Source of the DNA: JAXGXJ01 sp040772905
Lineage (GTDB): Bacteria; Actinomycetota; Thermoleophilia; RBG-16-64-13
DNA: 52,652 bases
Assembly (NCBI GenBank): GCA_040772905.1
Contig: JAXGXJ010000026.1
Location: 1 to 52,652 of the forward strand
Direction of reading: 5' to 3'
Of the stretch, positions 16,692-25,019 are shown one piece after another. Below the pieces are notes generated by a model, which ran no database searches, was not told the origin of the DNA, and saw only the letters and a list, made by a program, of their open reading frames with translations. Position 1 is the stretch's first letter. Every line of letters starts with the position of its first letter. A program made the translations under genes and the position numbers.

Positions 16692-17809
16692 CAGTGTTTC
16701 CTCCGAAGCAATGGAATCAGCCGTCCGCGCAGCTTGCTCCAATATAGCGGAACAACCACGCGATACAGCGCCTTTCGAAATCCATACTTTTCAAGGTTGT
16801 TTAAAAATACTTGCCTCATTGCGTACCGTTCTTGTAAAGGGCTGGGGGGCATTAACGGTTTTATCGCAACAACTTCCATACGCAAGATGGAATGCGCTGA
16901 CTGTATCATTCTCTTTCCCTTTTCCGTATTCACGTAAATACGACTTACACCCTTCCCATTATCTAATGCAGACTGCATATGCTCAATTCCCCAGAAATCT
17001 CCAATCGATACATCCGCTGCGCGGGCATTTCTGTATCGACAGTGATAGCAACTCTCATGCAAACATATATCATTAGCAAACACGATCATATACGGTTCTC
17101 TTTTGTTGTGACGTATATAGCTGCTTCCGTCCGCATACTCGACATCAAAACAATAATTACCGTTTGTCCATCCTGTTTTCTTTGACCGCATGGAGAACCT
17201 CCGTATATCTTTTCGATGATACTCCCGCATATATGCATCAAAGAGAAATGGATCTGATATCCCGTGACAAATTGTTTCTACCGTAAAGAGGTTTTCATCG
17301 TCTTTGCCTAGAAAAGAGCGCAAGCCAGCTATCTGACAAGGGGTTCCCGAAAACAATACTGGAGCATGATTTTTCAACGCTTTATAAATTTCTCGATAAA
17401 TAAACCCGATGTCACTGTGAACATATTTTGATCCATACATTCGCGGCAAATCCTTAACATCCGATATTCCAGTATGAATAACTCGCCAGTTCTCATCCCA
17501 TACCGCACCATAGACCATGCCTTCGTTGTTTAACACTTCTTGAGCAAAGGCAGAAAATGCCCCCCCTGATGTGCTTTTTTCTCTAACCGCTTCGTCTATC
17601 AGCGCGGCTGCAACAACAGCTTTCGTTTCAAAGAGTTCAAGCGAATCTCTATCCTTGTTTGCAGGACAAGCTTCCTCGCACTTTTTGCAATGGATACACA
17701 TACTGTGGTCGATGATTATAGACATATCCGATTGATTGAACCGAATTGCATTGACAGGACAGGCATTATAACATGCCAGACATCCAGTACACTGTTCCTT
17801 TGATACCAT
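16691..17809 (-). CDS. F420-hydrogenase beta-subunit-like iron-sulfur protein (second copy)
   Basis: This protein of 372 residues starts at ATG 17809 because GGAGG lies six bases upstream; earlier ATGs abut the ribosome binding site. The N-terminal ferredoxin domain has C-T-G-C-L-A-C-Y-N-A-C-P and C-I-H-C-K-K-C-E-E-A-C-P. The rest mirrors the first copy: L-F-S-G-T-P-C-Q-I-A-G-L, I-C-H-G-I-S-D-P, and E-S-C-Y-H-C-R-Y-R-N-A-R followed by V-S-I-G-D-F-W-G-I. The third cysteine cluster is reduced to C-x2-C compared with C-x2-C-x3-C in the first copy. It follows the second pyruvyl transferase by 36 bp, so here the two families are direct neighbours. The reaction is unknown; redox chemistry on a glycan intermediate is inference. 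Confidence 0.85.
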   Translation of the reverse strand: MVSKEQCTGCLACYNACPVNAIRFNQSDMSIIIDHSMCIHCKKCEEACPANKDRDSLELFETKAVVAAALIDEAVREKSTSGGAFSAFAQEVLNNEGMVYGAVWDENWRVIHTGISDVKDLPRMYGSKYVHSDIGFIYREIYKALKNHAPVLFSGTPCQIAGLRSFLGKDDENLFTVETICHGISDPFLFDAYMREYHRKDIRRFSMRSKKTGWTNGNYCFDVEYADGSSYIRHNKREPYMIVFANDICLHESCYHCRYRNARAADVSIGDFWGIEHMQSALDNGKGVSRIYVNTEKGKRMIQSAHSILRMEVVAIKPLMPPSPLQERYAMRQVFLNNLEKYGFRKALYRVVVPLYWSKLRGRLIPLLRRKH

Positions 17810-17845
17810 ATGCATCCTCCAACACATATTTCATCGGACGTAATC

Positions 17846-18997
17846 CTACATCAATGCATCTCCCAAAAAGTAGCGTGAAACCGTCAATCTTGCTTCAAGT
17901 CTTTTCTGAACATCTTCTTGATCAATTGGCTGAACCAACACTTTCTCCATGGTTCCCACATCTTCAATAAATCGACCATCTAGTCCGAATTCAATGAGAA
18001 TATCTTGCAAACGGGAATTAATGGATTGCTTATCATTTTTTCTTCCTTTTGGGAAACTACAAAAGGCCGTTCCTAAATTAATCGAAAATGCCGTCCCATG
18101 AAATGAATCCGTGAAAACATACTTGGCATTTTGAATAAGCCAAACCCATTCATGCGGTCCAACATCATAAAGTTGAATATCACTATACGTTTCGTCTTCC
18201 CTTTTATAGCCAGTCTGAAGATGCGGAAGTGTAACAATAGGGACTTTCCCCTTATACATCTCAGCGACCGCCATTTTAGCTTCTGTGTTCCTTCCAAGAA
18301 AAAAGGAAAATACAAATTGATCTGGGCATCCTATGGGGCGACGAGCGAAGCCATGCCATTGCTCCGCGCTCAAGAGAAAAGTAGGATCGAGAACAGTTGT
18401 TACCTTTTTGGGGGTCAATTGACGAACAATTTGCGCAGCGCTTTCTTCTCGAACGGATATCGCATCCAACGCACAAAGATTCTTGGCCATATACTGCTGC
18501 TCGGCGTTAGTTAATGATTTTCTGCCGATGCTCGCCGCATATGCGATTTTTTTACCTTCAAAACCCTGGATATTCAGAAACATGACATCATTCCATAGGC
18601 CTGGGTTCCAAATTTGATCGCTTCCGCAAATCATCGCTTGATAAGTATCGCATTGTGAACTAATACTGTTATCATGCACCGCCACACTATGCTTGATTTC
18701 ATTTTCAAACGCTTTAAACCGCCGACTCCTTGCAGCAAGTCCTTGTCTATAATCAGACTTCACATAGGCAATTGCTTTCGTCTTAACCTTATTCGCTAAT
18801 AACTCAAGCGAGCGAAAAAAACCCAGATTCCTGAAGCGCGCCTTGCGATACGCCTGCGGATTACGTTCGTACGAAATCAACTCACAATCAAAGCCGACGC
18901 TTTCAATATATTTCTGCAATCCAAATGCTTGAAGTAATCCACCATAGTTTTGATTGTTTTTATAGATTGTGACAATGCCAACTTTTGTGTTTATCAT
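17846..18997 (-). CDS. Polysaccharide pyruvyl transferase family protein (second copy)
   Basis: This 383-residue CsaB/WcaK-family protein starts at ATG 18997, overlapping the GT4 stop by four bases; the frame further upstream to 19027 lies in that gene. It contains M-I-C-G-S-D-Q-I-W-N-P near 121-131, A-Y-A-A-S-I-G and T-D-S-F-H-G-T-A-F-S-I-N near 293-304. It is clearly diverged from the copy at 9311-10378 and probably acts on a different acceptor, or transfers something other than pyruvate. The iron-sulfur protein gene follows immediately. Confidence 0.86.
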   Translation of the reverse strand: MINTKVGIVTIYKNNQNYGGLLQAFGLQKYIESVGFDCELISYERNPQAYRKARFRNLGFFRSLELLANKVKTKAIAYVKSDYRQGLAARSRRFKAFENEIKHSVAVHDNSISSQCDTYQAMICGSDQIWNPGLWNDVMFLNIQGFEGKKIAYAASIGRKSLTNAEQQYMAKNLCALDAISVREESAAQIVRQLTPKKVTTVLDPTFLLSAEQWHGFARRPIGCPDQFVFSFFLGRNTEAKMAVAEMYKGKVPIVTLPHLQTGYKREDETYSDIQLYDVGPHEWVWLIQNAKYVFTDSFHGTAFSINLGTAFCSFPKGRKNDKQSINSRLQDILIEFGLDGRFIEDVGTMEKVLVQPIDQEDVQKRLEARLTVSRYFLGDALM

Positions 18998-20067
18998 ATA
19001 CCATCGACCTTTTCCCGCATTAGGCATTTAAATCGTTCTACCGCTTGCTCTACCGAATACTTTCCATACCCATACTGATATGCAGCCTTGGATAATCCGT
19101 GAAAGGTGCCTCTTTCTATCCGAACTGCCATTCTCAACCGTTCTGCAAACGCATTGATATCACCAGCTGCAATCAGATATCCACTCACGCCGTCCTTGAT
19201 TTGTTCTATAATTGCGCCAACCTTAAACGCAATTACAGGGCGGGAATACTTATACGCATCGATGATGATTCCCGACTGGGAAGCAGAATTGTAGGGAACA
19301 ATCACCCAATCTGCCTGAATAAATGCTTCCCGCATGTCATCATCCGAAACATATTCATTGTTTAGCTTCACATTTGGCTCGCGTGCAAGTTGCTCAGCAA
19401 TATCCTCCATCTGAGGATCTACTCTACCAATCACATCGAACTGAATTTCAGGACATAGCCTGACAATCTCAAGCAGATTATTGGCACCCTTGTACGGATT
19501 GATCCTGCCAAAGAACAGCACGCGTCCCGTATACTGAGGTTCAGTGTAAGCAGGATATCTGCGCCACAGTTCCAAGAACTTCACTCGATCTCGCGAAATT
19601 CCATATCGTTTAACCATTTCATCAATATATGTTTGATTTCTCAGCACGATTATGTTCGCCAGAAAGCAAACCGCCTTGTTCATCAGATCAACCATCTTGA
19701 CCTGACTATCGCCTTCGTGGGGGATTACCTCATGAATCACCTGATATGTATAGGTTTTACGTCCACACAAAGCCATGATTGGCAGGTTCCAAGTATGAAG
19801 GCTCTCAAAGTAAATCACGTCAAACCGTTCCTGGCGGATACGATGAATCAATCGGAAGAGTAACGGAAAATTGAAAGTCCCCTTGCAGATTCCTGGACGT
19901 TTCGGACAATTGACTAACCACGTCTTTTCCGTTTTGGTTATCGTGACCTTGGGAGAATCAATAGCAAGAAGATATACATCTTCCGACTTGGATAATTCTT
20001 CATATAAACCAAAAAGCGTATCCTGATGATCTGCATTGTCAGAAAATGTAACTAATAATATCTTCAT
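18994..20067 (-). CDS. GT4-family glycosyltransferase
   Basis: This 357-residue GT-B enzyme starts at ATG 20067 behind AAGGGGAG. It has V-L-F-F-G-R-I-N-P-Y-K-G-A-N-N near 184-198 and V-P-Y-N-S-A-S-Q-S-G-I-I-I-D-A-Y near 256-271, the same Q-S-G-I variant seen in the GT4 at 13369-14454. It is the first gene after the insertion-sequence scar, so everything downstream depends on read-through across the scar or on a promoter in the 270-bp stretch just upstream; I saw no convincing promoter there. Donor and acceptor are unknown. Confidence 0.87.
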   Translation of the reverse strand: MKILLVTFSDNADHQDTLFGLYEELSKSEDVYLLAIDSPKVTITKTEKTWLVNCPKRPGICKGTFNFPLLFRLIHRIRQERFDVIYFESLHTWNLPIMALCGRKTYTYQVIHEVIPHEGDSQVKMVDLMNKAVCFLANIIVLRNQTYIDEMVKRYGISRDRVKFLELWRRYPAYTEPQYTGRVLFFGRINPYKGANNLLEIVRLCPEIQFDVIGRVDPQMEDIAEQLAREPNVKLNNEYVSDDDMREAFIQADWVIVPYNSASQSGIIIDAYKYSRPVIAFKVGAIIEQIKDGVSGYLIAAGDINAFAERLRMAVRIERGTFHGLSKAAYQYGYGKYSVEQAVERFKCLMREKVDGI

Positions 20068-20344
20068 TTATACTCCCCTTATGCATAAAATAAGGCATGT
20101 ATAAAGCCTTTAATAGCTCAATCTATTTCCATGTACATTCCTTCACGCCGACTTCTCAACATCCTTAACTGCCGTAACCTGCCCCTCGCTCACCCCATGC
20201 GTACTCTCGCGTTGAAAAATGGTGCTCATTGCAAAATCCACCATCTTTATGGGCTTTTAGTTGACTGTATGCACATGCTGGAGACTCCATATAATATTGC
20301 TCATCATATTTTTCCCCTTACATTAAAAACAGCTCAGACTCACT

Positions 20345-20704
20345 TCACAGAAGAGGGTGTCCCAAGCTCCGTAAAAAATGAGAGGCGACAGCGCCGAGAA
20401 GATCTGATATACTTGAGTTGCGAAAACAAGAAATCAGACGATCAAGAAGGAGCTGTCGCCGATGAAAGAATACCAGAAAAGGCGGGGATCAGTCAAGGGG
20501 ACACATAACCCGAATCGGAGAGCATATCGGCACGGAACGGAATCAACGCGGGTTGTCATGGGTGGTCAAAAGGTAACCGCACAGCGTCCGCGGGTGCGGA
20601 GCAAGGATGGCGCAGAGCTCCCGCTGCCGACACTGGGCCTGCTTCAGAACGAGGATCCTTTGAATCGGGCGCTCATGTCCCGGCTGCTGAGCGGCGTGAG
20701 GGTT
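20345..20704 (+). mobile_element. 5' fragment of an IS256-like (mutator) element
   Basis: The segment begins with a GAGGGTGTCCCAAGC end, has an internal inverted repeat (ggcgacagc at 20384-20392 with gctgtcgcc at 20452-20460), and then the first 80 or so codons of a mutator-type transposase. It stops abruptly at about 20704 where unrelated IS sequence starts. Its own 3' part was not found anywhere in the window, so this is a truncated remnant. The 275 bp between it and the glycosyltransferase gene at 20067 hold nothing I recognise. Confidence 0.65.
20462..20704 (+). pseudogene. Truncated mutator-type transposase (N-terminal fragment)
   Basis: An ATG behind AAGGAGC opens a frame coding R-A-Y-R-H-G-T-E, V-V-M-G-G-Q-K-V, Q-R-P-R-V-R-S-K-D-G-A-E-L-P-L-P and L-L-S-G-V. 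This is the N-terminal region of one branch of IS256/mutator transposases. In intact relatives L-L-S-G-V continues into S-T-R-K-Y and the catalytic domain, which are missing here. The remaining codons to 20806 come from the abutting element. No activity is expected. Confidence 0.65.
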
Positions 20705-21886
20705 GTGTCAAGTATTTTTCGCACATTTGAGCAGGAACCCCGGGTGGCAAGCAAGCTTCATAGCTCCTCCGGTCATTACGGGAGGGCCATGGCCCTTCCG
20801 GAATGACCGCGTCCGGCGACACAGGATCAGACGGCTGCAGGGGGCATCTGGGAGGCTTCGTTGGACGCTCTCTCCTTTTCCATCTCGTAAAGATGTTCCA
20901 TGTTCAAGTACTTTTTCTCGCCCCACGCCGATGCCGAAACATGCCGAAGTCTGGCACATACCAGCATCAGCGCCGAGTGCCCATCCGGAAAGCTCCCCAC
21001 TACCCGTGTACGCCGCCGGATTTCCTTCATGATCCGTTCGATTCCGTTGTTCGTCCGGATCCGAATCCAGTGCTCCCGCGGGTAATTCGTATACGTCAGG
21101 GGCTCGGCAAGTCCCTCTTCCACCTTCTTTGCCGCCTCCGGCAGCTTCATTCTCCGTAGTGCCTGCACAACCTCCGCACCTTTCTTCATCGCCGCCTCGC
21201 CGCTCTCTTGCGCGTGGATCGCCTTGAGCATCGCCGCCACTTCTTTCACGTGCCTCTTTGGCACAACCGTGAATACATTCCGGTAGAAGTGTACCACGCA
21301 GCGCTGGTACACGGATTCTGGAAAGACTTCCCGAATTGCCTCCACCAATCCCAGACACCTATCTCCGATGAACAGCCGCACTCCGTGCAAGCCGCGCTCC
21401 TTCAACCCTCGCAGAAAATTCTTCCAGCTCTGCGTATCCTCTTTCCCGCCTTCGCATGTACCGATGATCTCCCGGCTCCCTTCCTCGTTGACGCCCAATG
21501 CCACCAGCACCGCCACGTTCTCCACGCTTCCGCCCCAGTTTCGCTTCAGGTAGATCCCGTCCAGATGCACATACGGGTATTCGCACTTCAATGGCCGGGA
21601 TCGCCATTCCTCGATCTGATGATACACCTTCTTGTTCAGTTCGCTGATCGTGCCCGGCGATACTTTCGCGCCCCACAACGCCTCCGTGATATCCTCGATC
21701 CGCCGAACCGATACGCCCGCAAGATACATCTCGATCAGTGCTTCTTCGACGGACTCCTCCCGCCGTTTGTATCGCTCGATGATCGCGGTCTCAAATGGCA
21801 ACGTTCGCAGTTTCGGGATCTTCAGCTTTACCTCGCCGCTCGATGTCAAAAATGTACGGGTCCCATAGTTTTTAAACCAGATTTAC
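20705..21886 (-). mobile_element. IS256-family (mutator) element, 5'-truncated
   Basis: This second, unrelated mutator element lies head-on against the first fragment. Its 3' end (gtgtcaagtatttttcgcac near 20706-20725) looks like a genuine IS256 terminus, but the 5' end is missing: coding similarity stops near 21886 and no matching terminus was found. The pair sits inside the glycan operon between the sugar transferase and the first glycosyltransferase. Confidence 0.7.
20827..21886 (-). pseudogene. Mutator transposase lacking its N-terminus
   Basis: The open frame codes about 340 residues from a TTG at 21849, but the same frame extends upstream through N-Y-G-T-R-T-F to a stop near 21886, showing that the true N-terminus (roughly 50-60 residues) has been lost. 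The catalytic domain is intact: Y-V-H-L-D-G-I-Y-L, L-F-I-G-D-R-C-L-G, the C-V-V-H-F-Y-R-N motif and R-T-N-N-G-I-E-R with its glutamate. It is oriented like the operon, so it could be co-transcribed. Without the DNA-binding N-terminus it is probably inactive. Confidence 0.75.
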
Positions 21887-21985
21887 ACGATATTTTAATA
21901 GATTTAAATGTATCCGGATTATAATAAGGAGTATGGAAAAGAAGAGAATATTAAGTCCGCACACAAATAACTCATCCATAAGCCT

Positions 21986-23539
21986 TTATATTATAATTCT
22001 ATTACTATTCTCCGTTGCTTTCCCATGCCCCATTGCAGTTGTCGTACCGTCGGAGATGCCTTCAGTACTTTCCGGCAAAAACAATACCTTAATGGTAGAA
22101 AAGATAAGCCTAATATCTTCAACAATGGACATGTTATTGATGTACATCAAATCCATCTGGAGCTTGTCTAAAGGCTCGGTATTGTATTTCCCGTATACTT
22201 GAGCATATCCGGTTAGGCCTGCCTTGACTTGCAAACGCAGGCCAAATTCCGGAACATCTTCTTCGTACTGTTCTGCAATCTCCGGTCGTTCTGGACGCGG
22301 GCCAACTACTGTCATATCGCCAAACAAAATATTGAACAGCTGTGGCAGTTCATCGAAGCGTATGGCTCGAATCACTTTCCCTACGGGCGTGATTCGATCA
22401 TCGGATGTACACGCCAAACGGGCGACACCGTCTTTTTCAGCGTCAACGCACATGCTGCGGAATTTGAGGATTTCGAACTCTTTGCGCCCTTGGGTTAGAC
22501 GCGTTTGCTTATACAAGACTGGCCCACCGTCATATAGCTTGACGGCTAATGCGGTAATGAGCGTAAATGGGCTGGCAATGACAATGCCAATCAGTGAACC
22601 AACGATGTCAAAGGCTCGCTTGATAAACAGATATTCAGGCGAGGGCATGGCGCGACGCACGCTCATAATGGGCGTGCTGAACATCTGCATATGCTCCGCA
22701 CCGGCTATAACGATATCGCGGACTTCAGGGGTGACATAGCATTGGATACCTTCTTCGAGGCAGTGCGCAACGACCTTGTCCCGCAGGGAGGATTCAACGC
22801 CAGAGATGAAAACCGCCTTGTTTCCCTCCACTGCCTGGAGAATCGTGTCCACATCCTCCGGGTTCTCAACCCGATCGCGCACATCAAACCGGCTGGAGAA
22901 GAAACGAATCTGTTCAATTTTGTTAAGATCCGACGCAGATTTATAGATGATCGCAGTCGGCTGCGGCGGATACAGCCGGAAGTACAGCTTATTGGCCGCG
23001 ATCCCCCACACCGCGCTCCAGAGAATCTGGGCCGCTACAATTGCAAACAGCGGCAAAGGGTTCATGAAGTATTGCCTGGTCATGCAGGCCAAAATAAAGA
23101 TAATGGCTCCGCTAAAGAGATTTGCCAGCGTCTGCGAATAGATGATCTCAGAAACCCGGGTCAGGCCGGCCTCGTAAGCGTGATATATGCGCCCAAGCCG
23201 CATGACGAGAATCGCGTACAGAACCCATGTGACAAGTTCCATGTAGGCAAGGACGTCCGTATCAAACAGGTCAAGAATCCGATTGTCGATATTCTTTGGA
23301 TAGAACGCCAGCCAAAGCACCGCAAATAAGAATACAGTCACGATGACGCTGAAAAGCTTCATGCTGCGCATAATGACTGCTCTCTGGAAAGACGAATAGG
23401 CCGCCTGCTCAGATTCTCTAAGCGTCGGCTTCTTGCCCGGAATCCCTAGCGGCCTCAGCTGCGGCGGATATGTATATGCCTGTCCCGCTTCGCTGGCAGC
23501 CGTCTGCTCATCATAGCGGGGCGCTCTCTCTTGGGCCAT
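21986..23539 (-). CDS. Undecaprenyl-phosphate sugar-1-phosphate transferase (WbaP/WcaJ type)
   Basis: This 517-residue enzyme starts the repeat unit by transferring a sugar 1-phosphate from a nucleotide sugar to undecaprenyl phosphate. Four or five membrane helices occupy about 50-185, followed by a Rossmann-like linker (T-A-I-I-Y-K-S-A-S). The catalytic domain begins with the re-entrant helix K-R-A-F-D-I-V-G-S-L-I-G near 309-320 and has L-K-F-R-S-M-C-V-D-A-E-K-D near 367-379, F-D-E-L-P-Q-L and V-G-P-R-P-E-R-P-E. It belongs to the full-length polyprenyl glycosylphosphotransferase class. GGAGAG precedes the ATG. It is cut off from its partner genes by the IS scar at 20.3-21.9 kb and has an 850-bp non-coding region upstream. 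Confidence 0.92.
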   Translation of the reverse strand: MAQERAPRYDEQTAASEAGQAYTYPPQLRPLGIPGKKPTLRESEQAAYSSFQRAVIMRSMKLFSVIVTVFLFAVLWLAFYPKNIDNRILDLFDTDVLAYMELVTWVLYAILVMRLGRIYHAYEAGLTRVSEIIYSQTLANLFSGAIIFILACMTRQYFMNPLPLFAIVAAQILWSAVWGIAANKLYFRLYPPQPTAIIYKSASDLNKIEQIRFFSSRFDVRDRVENPEDVDTILQAVEGNKAVFISGVESSLRDKVVAHCLEEGIQCYVTPEVRDIVIAGAEHMQMFSTPIMSVRRAMPSPEYLFIKRAFDIVGSLIGIVIASPFTLITALAVKLYDGGPVLYKQTRLTQGRKEFEILKFRSMCVDAEKDGVARLACTSDDRITPVGKVIRAIRFDELPQLFNILFGDMTVVGPRPERPEIAEQYEEDVPEFGLRLQVKAGLTGYAQVYGKYNTEPLDKLQMDLMYINNMSIVEDIRLIFSTIKVLFLPESTEGISDGTTTAMGHGKATENSNRIII

Positions 23540-24113
23540 ATGTTCATCTCTCCATTCGGCGCGGTATGGTATAAGTGAAAAAATAAGAAAGGGACCATGA
23601 TTGCCTGAAGCAGGTTCACCATAGGCTCTATACTGGAAGCGGCTTACGCCGGCGTGTTTTCGATGTTGGTTTTGCTAAGTCCAAAATTGGTTGTCTTATC
23701 AGGCGTCGGGTCATATGATGCAGAAGCATCGGCAGATGTATGAAAGCTACGGGTATAAAATCCGATTTTTGCCTTTTCCTGCGCAGGCGCGCGAATTTGG
23801 GTGATTTTTGATGCAGAAGCGGCGGGTTTATGTGGCGCGGGGAAAAGGTAAGAACCCCAACTCCATATGATGCTGCTGATGCCGCATCACGAACATGCGT
23901 CCGACGAAGCCAGCCGAATTTGCGTTTCAGCGGCAATATACATAATTAATTCATTATTCCGCATAAAGTGCAGGATTTCATGAATATTCTGGCTTTTTCT
24001 ACTTATAATCATTACTATCCCATCCCCCTCCGACATCCCTATTTTTTGGGTCAGACCCTTGATTTATAAGGGTTTTCGCAGTTTTACCATTTCTTTACAT
24101 TGTATATTCATAC

Positions 24114-24125
24114 ACAATATATTGT
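24114..24125. repeat. Perfect 12-bp palindrome ACAATATATTGT
   Basis: The self-complementary ACAATATATTGT occurs here and again at 24312-24323, in both cases within a similar tacAnACAATATATTGT context. Two related half-matched versions (ACTATATATTGTGG) lie at 24146 and 24280. Such spaced palindromes can be operators for a dimeric repressor, though A+T-rich DNA yields palindromes easily. Confidence 0.6.
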
Positions 24126-24148
24126 ATAGAACATTCATTCGGTATACT

Positions 24149-24185
24149 ATATATTGTGGTTTCCACTTTTCCACTCCACATCCCT
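24149..24185. repeat. 37-bp direct repeat, copy 1
   Basis: The 37 bases beginning atatattgtggtttccac and ending ccacatccct recur exactly at 24315-24351. A shorter version of its start (actatatattgtggttt) is found at 24280-24295. The copies are 166 bp apart. Confidence 0.9.
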
Positions 24186-24220
24186 AAAAACCCGTTCGTT
24201 TTCCGGACTTTCCTGATTAC

Positions 24221-24240
24221 TGTTCGGAAAATACCGAACA
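24221..24240. promoter_or_regulatory. Inverted repeat TGTTCGG-n6-CCGAACA
   Basis: Two perfect 7-bp arms flank an A+T-rich hexamer. The arms form either a dimer-binding operator or a short hairpin. It sits between the two copies of the 37-bp repeat. No T-run follows on either strand, which argues against a terminator. No known regulator can be named. Confidence 0.45.
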
Positions 24241-24314
24241 ATTTTGTGTCATTATGTTTTAATGTTCGTATTTTGGACCACTATATATTGTGGTTTGTTT
24301 TGAATATACATACA

Positions 24315-24351
24315 ATATATTGTGGTTTCCACTTTTCCACTCCACATCCCT
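24315..24351. repeat. 37-bp direct repeat, copy 2
   Basis: This is an exact copy of 24149-24185. It abuts a tccctcatcgcg stretch 40 bp from the stop of the 83-residue gene. The repeated unit contains ttgtggtttccac, a near-palindrome, so it may be a protein-binding site. Confidence 0.9.
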
Positions 24352-24390
24352 CCCTCATCGCGCATGCTCCCCCCAGCTTCTGAATGATCG

Positions 24391-24642
24391 TCAGCAGGTG
24401 CTCTGATCCAAGTGCTCCAGAATAAACGCCTTCGCGTCTGACCGGCATTGAAAGTGAACGTGCTGCCCGGTGATATAATTGGCCGCGTTGTTCCATTCTC
24501 TGAGCGAACACTCCTCAGGATCGATCCGTGAAATGCAGCGCAGCACCGCGCGCTTTTTCAAACAACTGTAGCTCGATCTAAGATCCGAAATGTATTCACT
24601 TGAGGTATTTGCTGCAATGTACTCCAGCAATTCAACGTGCAT
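24391..24642 (-). CDS. Unknown 83-residue cytosolic protein
   Basis: The start is ATG at 24642, chosen because AGGAGGAGAGAA sits directly upstream, the best ribosome binding site in this stretch; the open frame extends further but the extension is not gene-like. The product opens M-H-V-E-L-L-E-Y-I-A-A-N and is soluble with mixed charge, three to four predicted helices and three cysteines. I do not recognise a family. It is the last intact gene of the loaP-LCP-CpsCDB part of the operon, separated from CpsB by a decayed gene. Its orientation and signal make it likely to be real. Confidence 0.6.
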   Translation of the reverse strand: MHVELLEYIAANTSSEYISDLRSSYSCLKKRAVLRCISRIDPEECSLREWNNAANYITGQHVHFQCRSDAKAFILEHLDQSTC

Positions 24643-25019
24643 TTCTCTCCTCCTGAGCCGTCTCCATTCAACTTTAAGATCTGGAAACAACGTGCGCGGA
24701 GCGTCTGAGGGTGCGGAGCGCAGCCCTCCCTGGAATTCCAATCCTTGCCAGGATACCGCTCACCGAGGGTTCCGCACCGGTTGAAACATTGACGTGTCCA
24801 AAGCGGGGTAGATCTCACTGCGCGGCAAGCGCAAACCCGCGTGCCGCTTTGAGTAAGGTGGCAAAGCGGTTCCGTCCCCGGGCATTTCAGGCCACTACGG
24901 AATACCGGCCTTCCCGAACCAGGGCCGAGACCCCTTGGCTCGCCTTTGCCTTGTCCTCCCGGTGGGTCTTGCGATCCAACTGTCCCGGGTGACGAGCACA
25001 CGCACCGCGCCCGTTTTTC
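24643..25019. other. Degraded GC-rich DNA between genes
   Basis: About 375 bp without a credible gene. Several frames are open because of high GC, but none has a ribosome binding site or family-like sequence. It is probably the decayed 3' part of the nucleotidyltransferase pseudogene next to it. Confidence 0.45.

Larger units (their letters stand above)
23540..24390. other. 851-bp non-coding region with repeats and palindromes
   Basis: No open frame here has a credible start. The half nearer the sugar transferase is GC-balanced and holds no recognised site. The half at 24040-24355 is very A+T-rich and carries a 37-bp direct repeat, two copies of a 12-bp palindrome, a 7-bp-armed inverted repeat and gggtcagaccc at 24048-24058 next to a ccctt/aaggg inverted repeat. 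It lies between two co-oriented glycan genes, so it could be a long leader or a control region within the operon, or the footprint of a lost gene. Confidence 0.6.

Noticed and set aside
23628..23936. 102-residue frame on the minus strand upstream of the sugar transferase
   Set aside because: Very basic, low-complexity sequence without a ribosome binding site; probably chance.
24100..24355. CRISPR array at the repeats
   Set aside because: Only two full repeat copies with a 129-bp spacing and no cas genes; the spacing and number are wrong.
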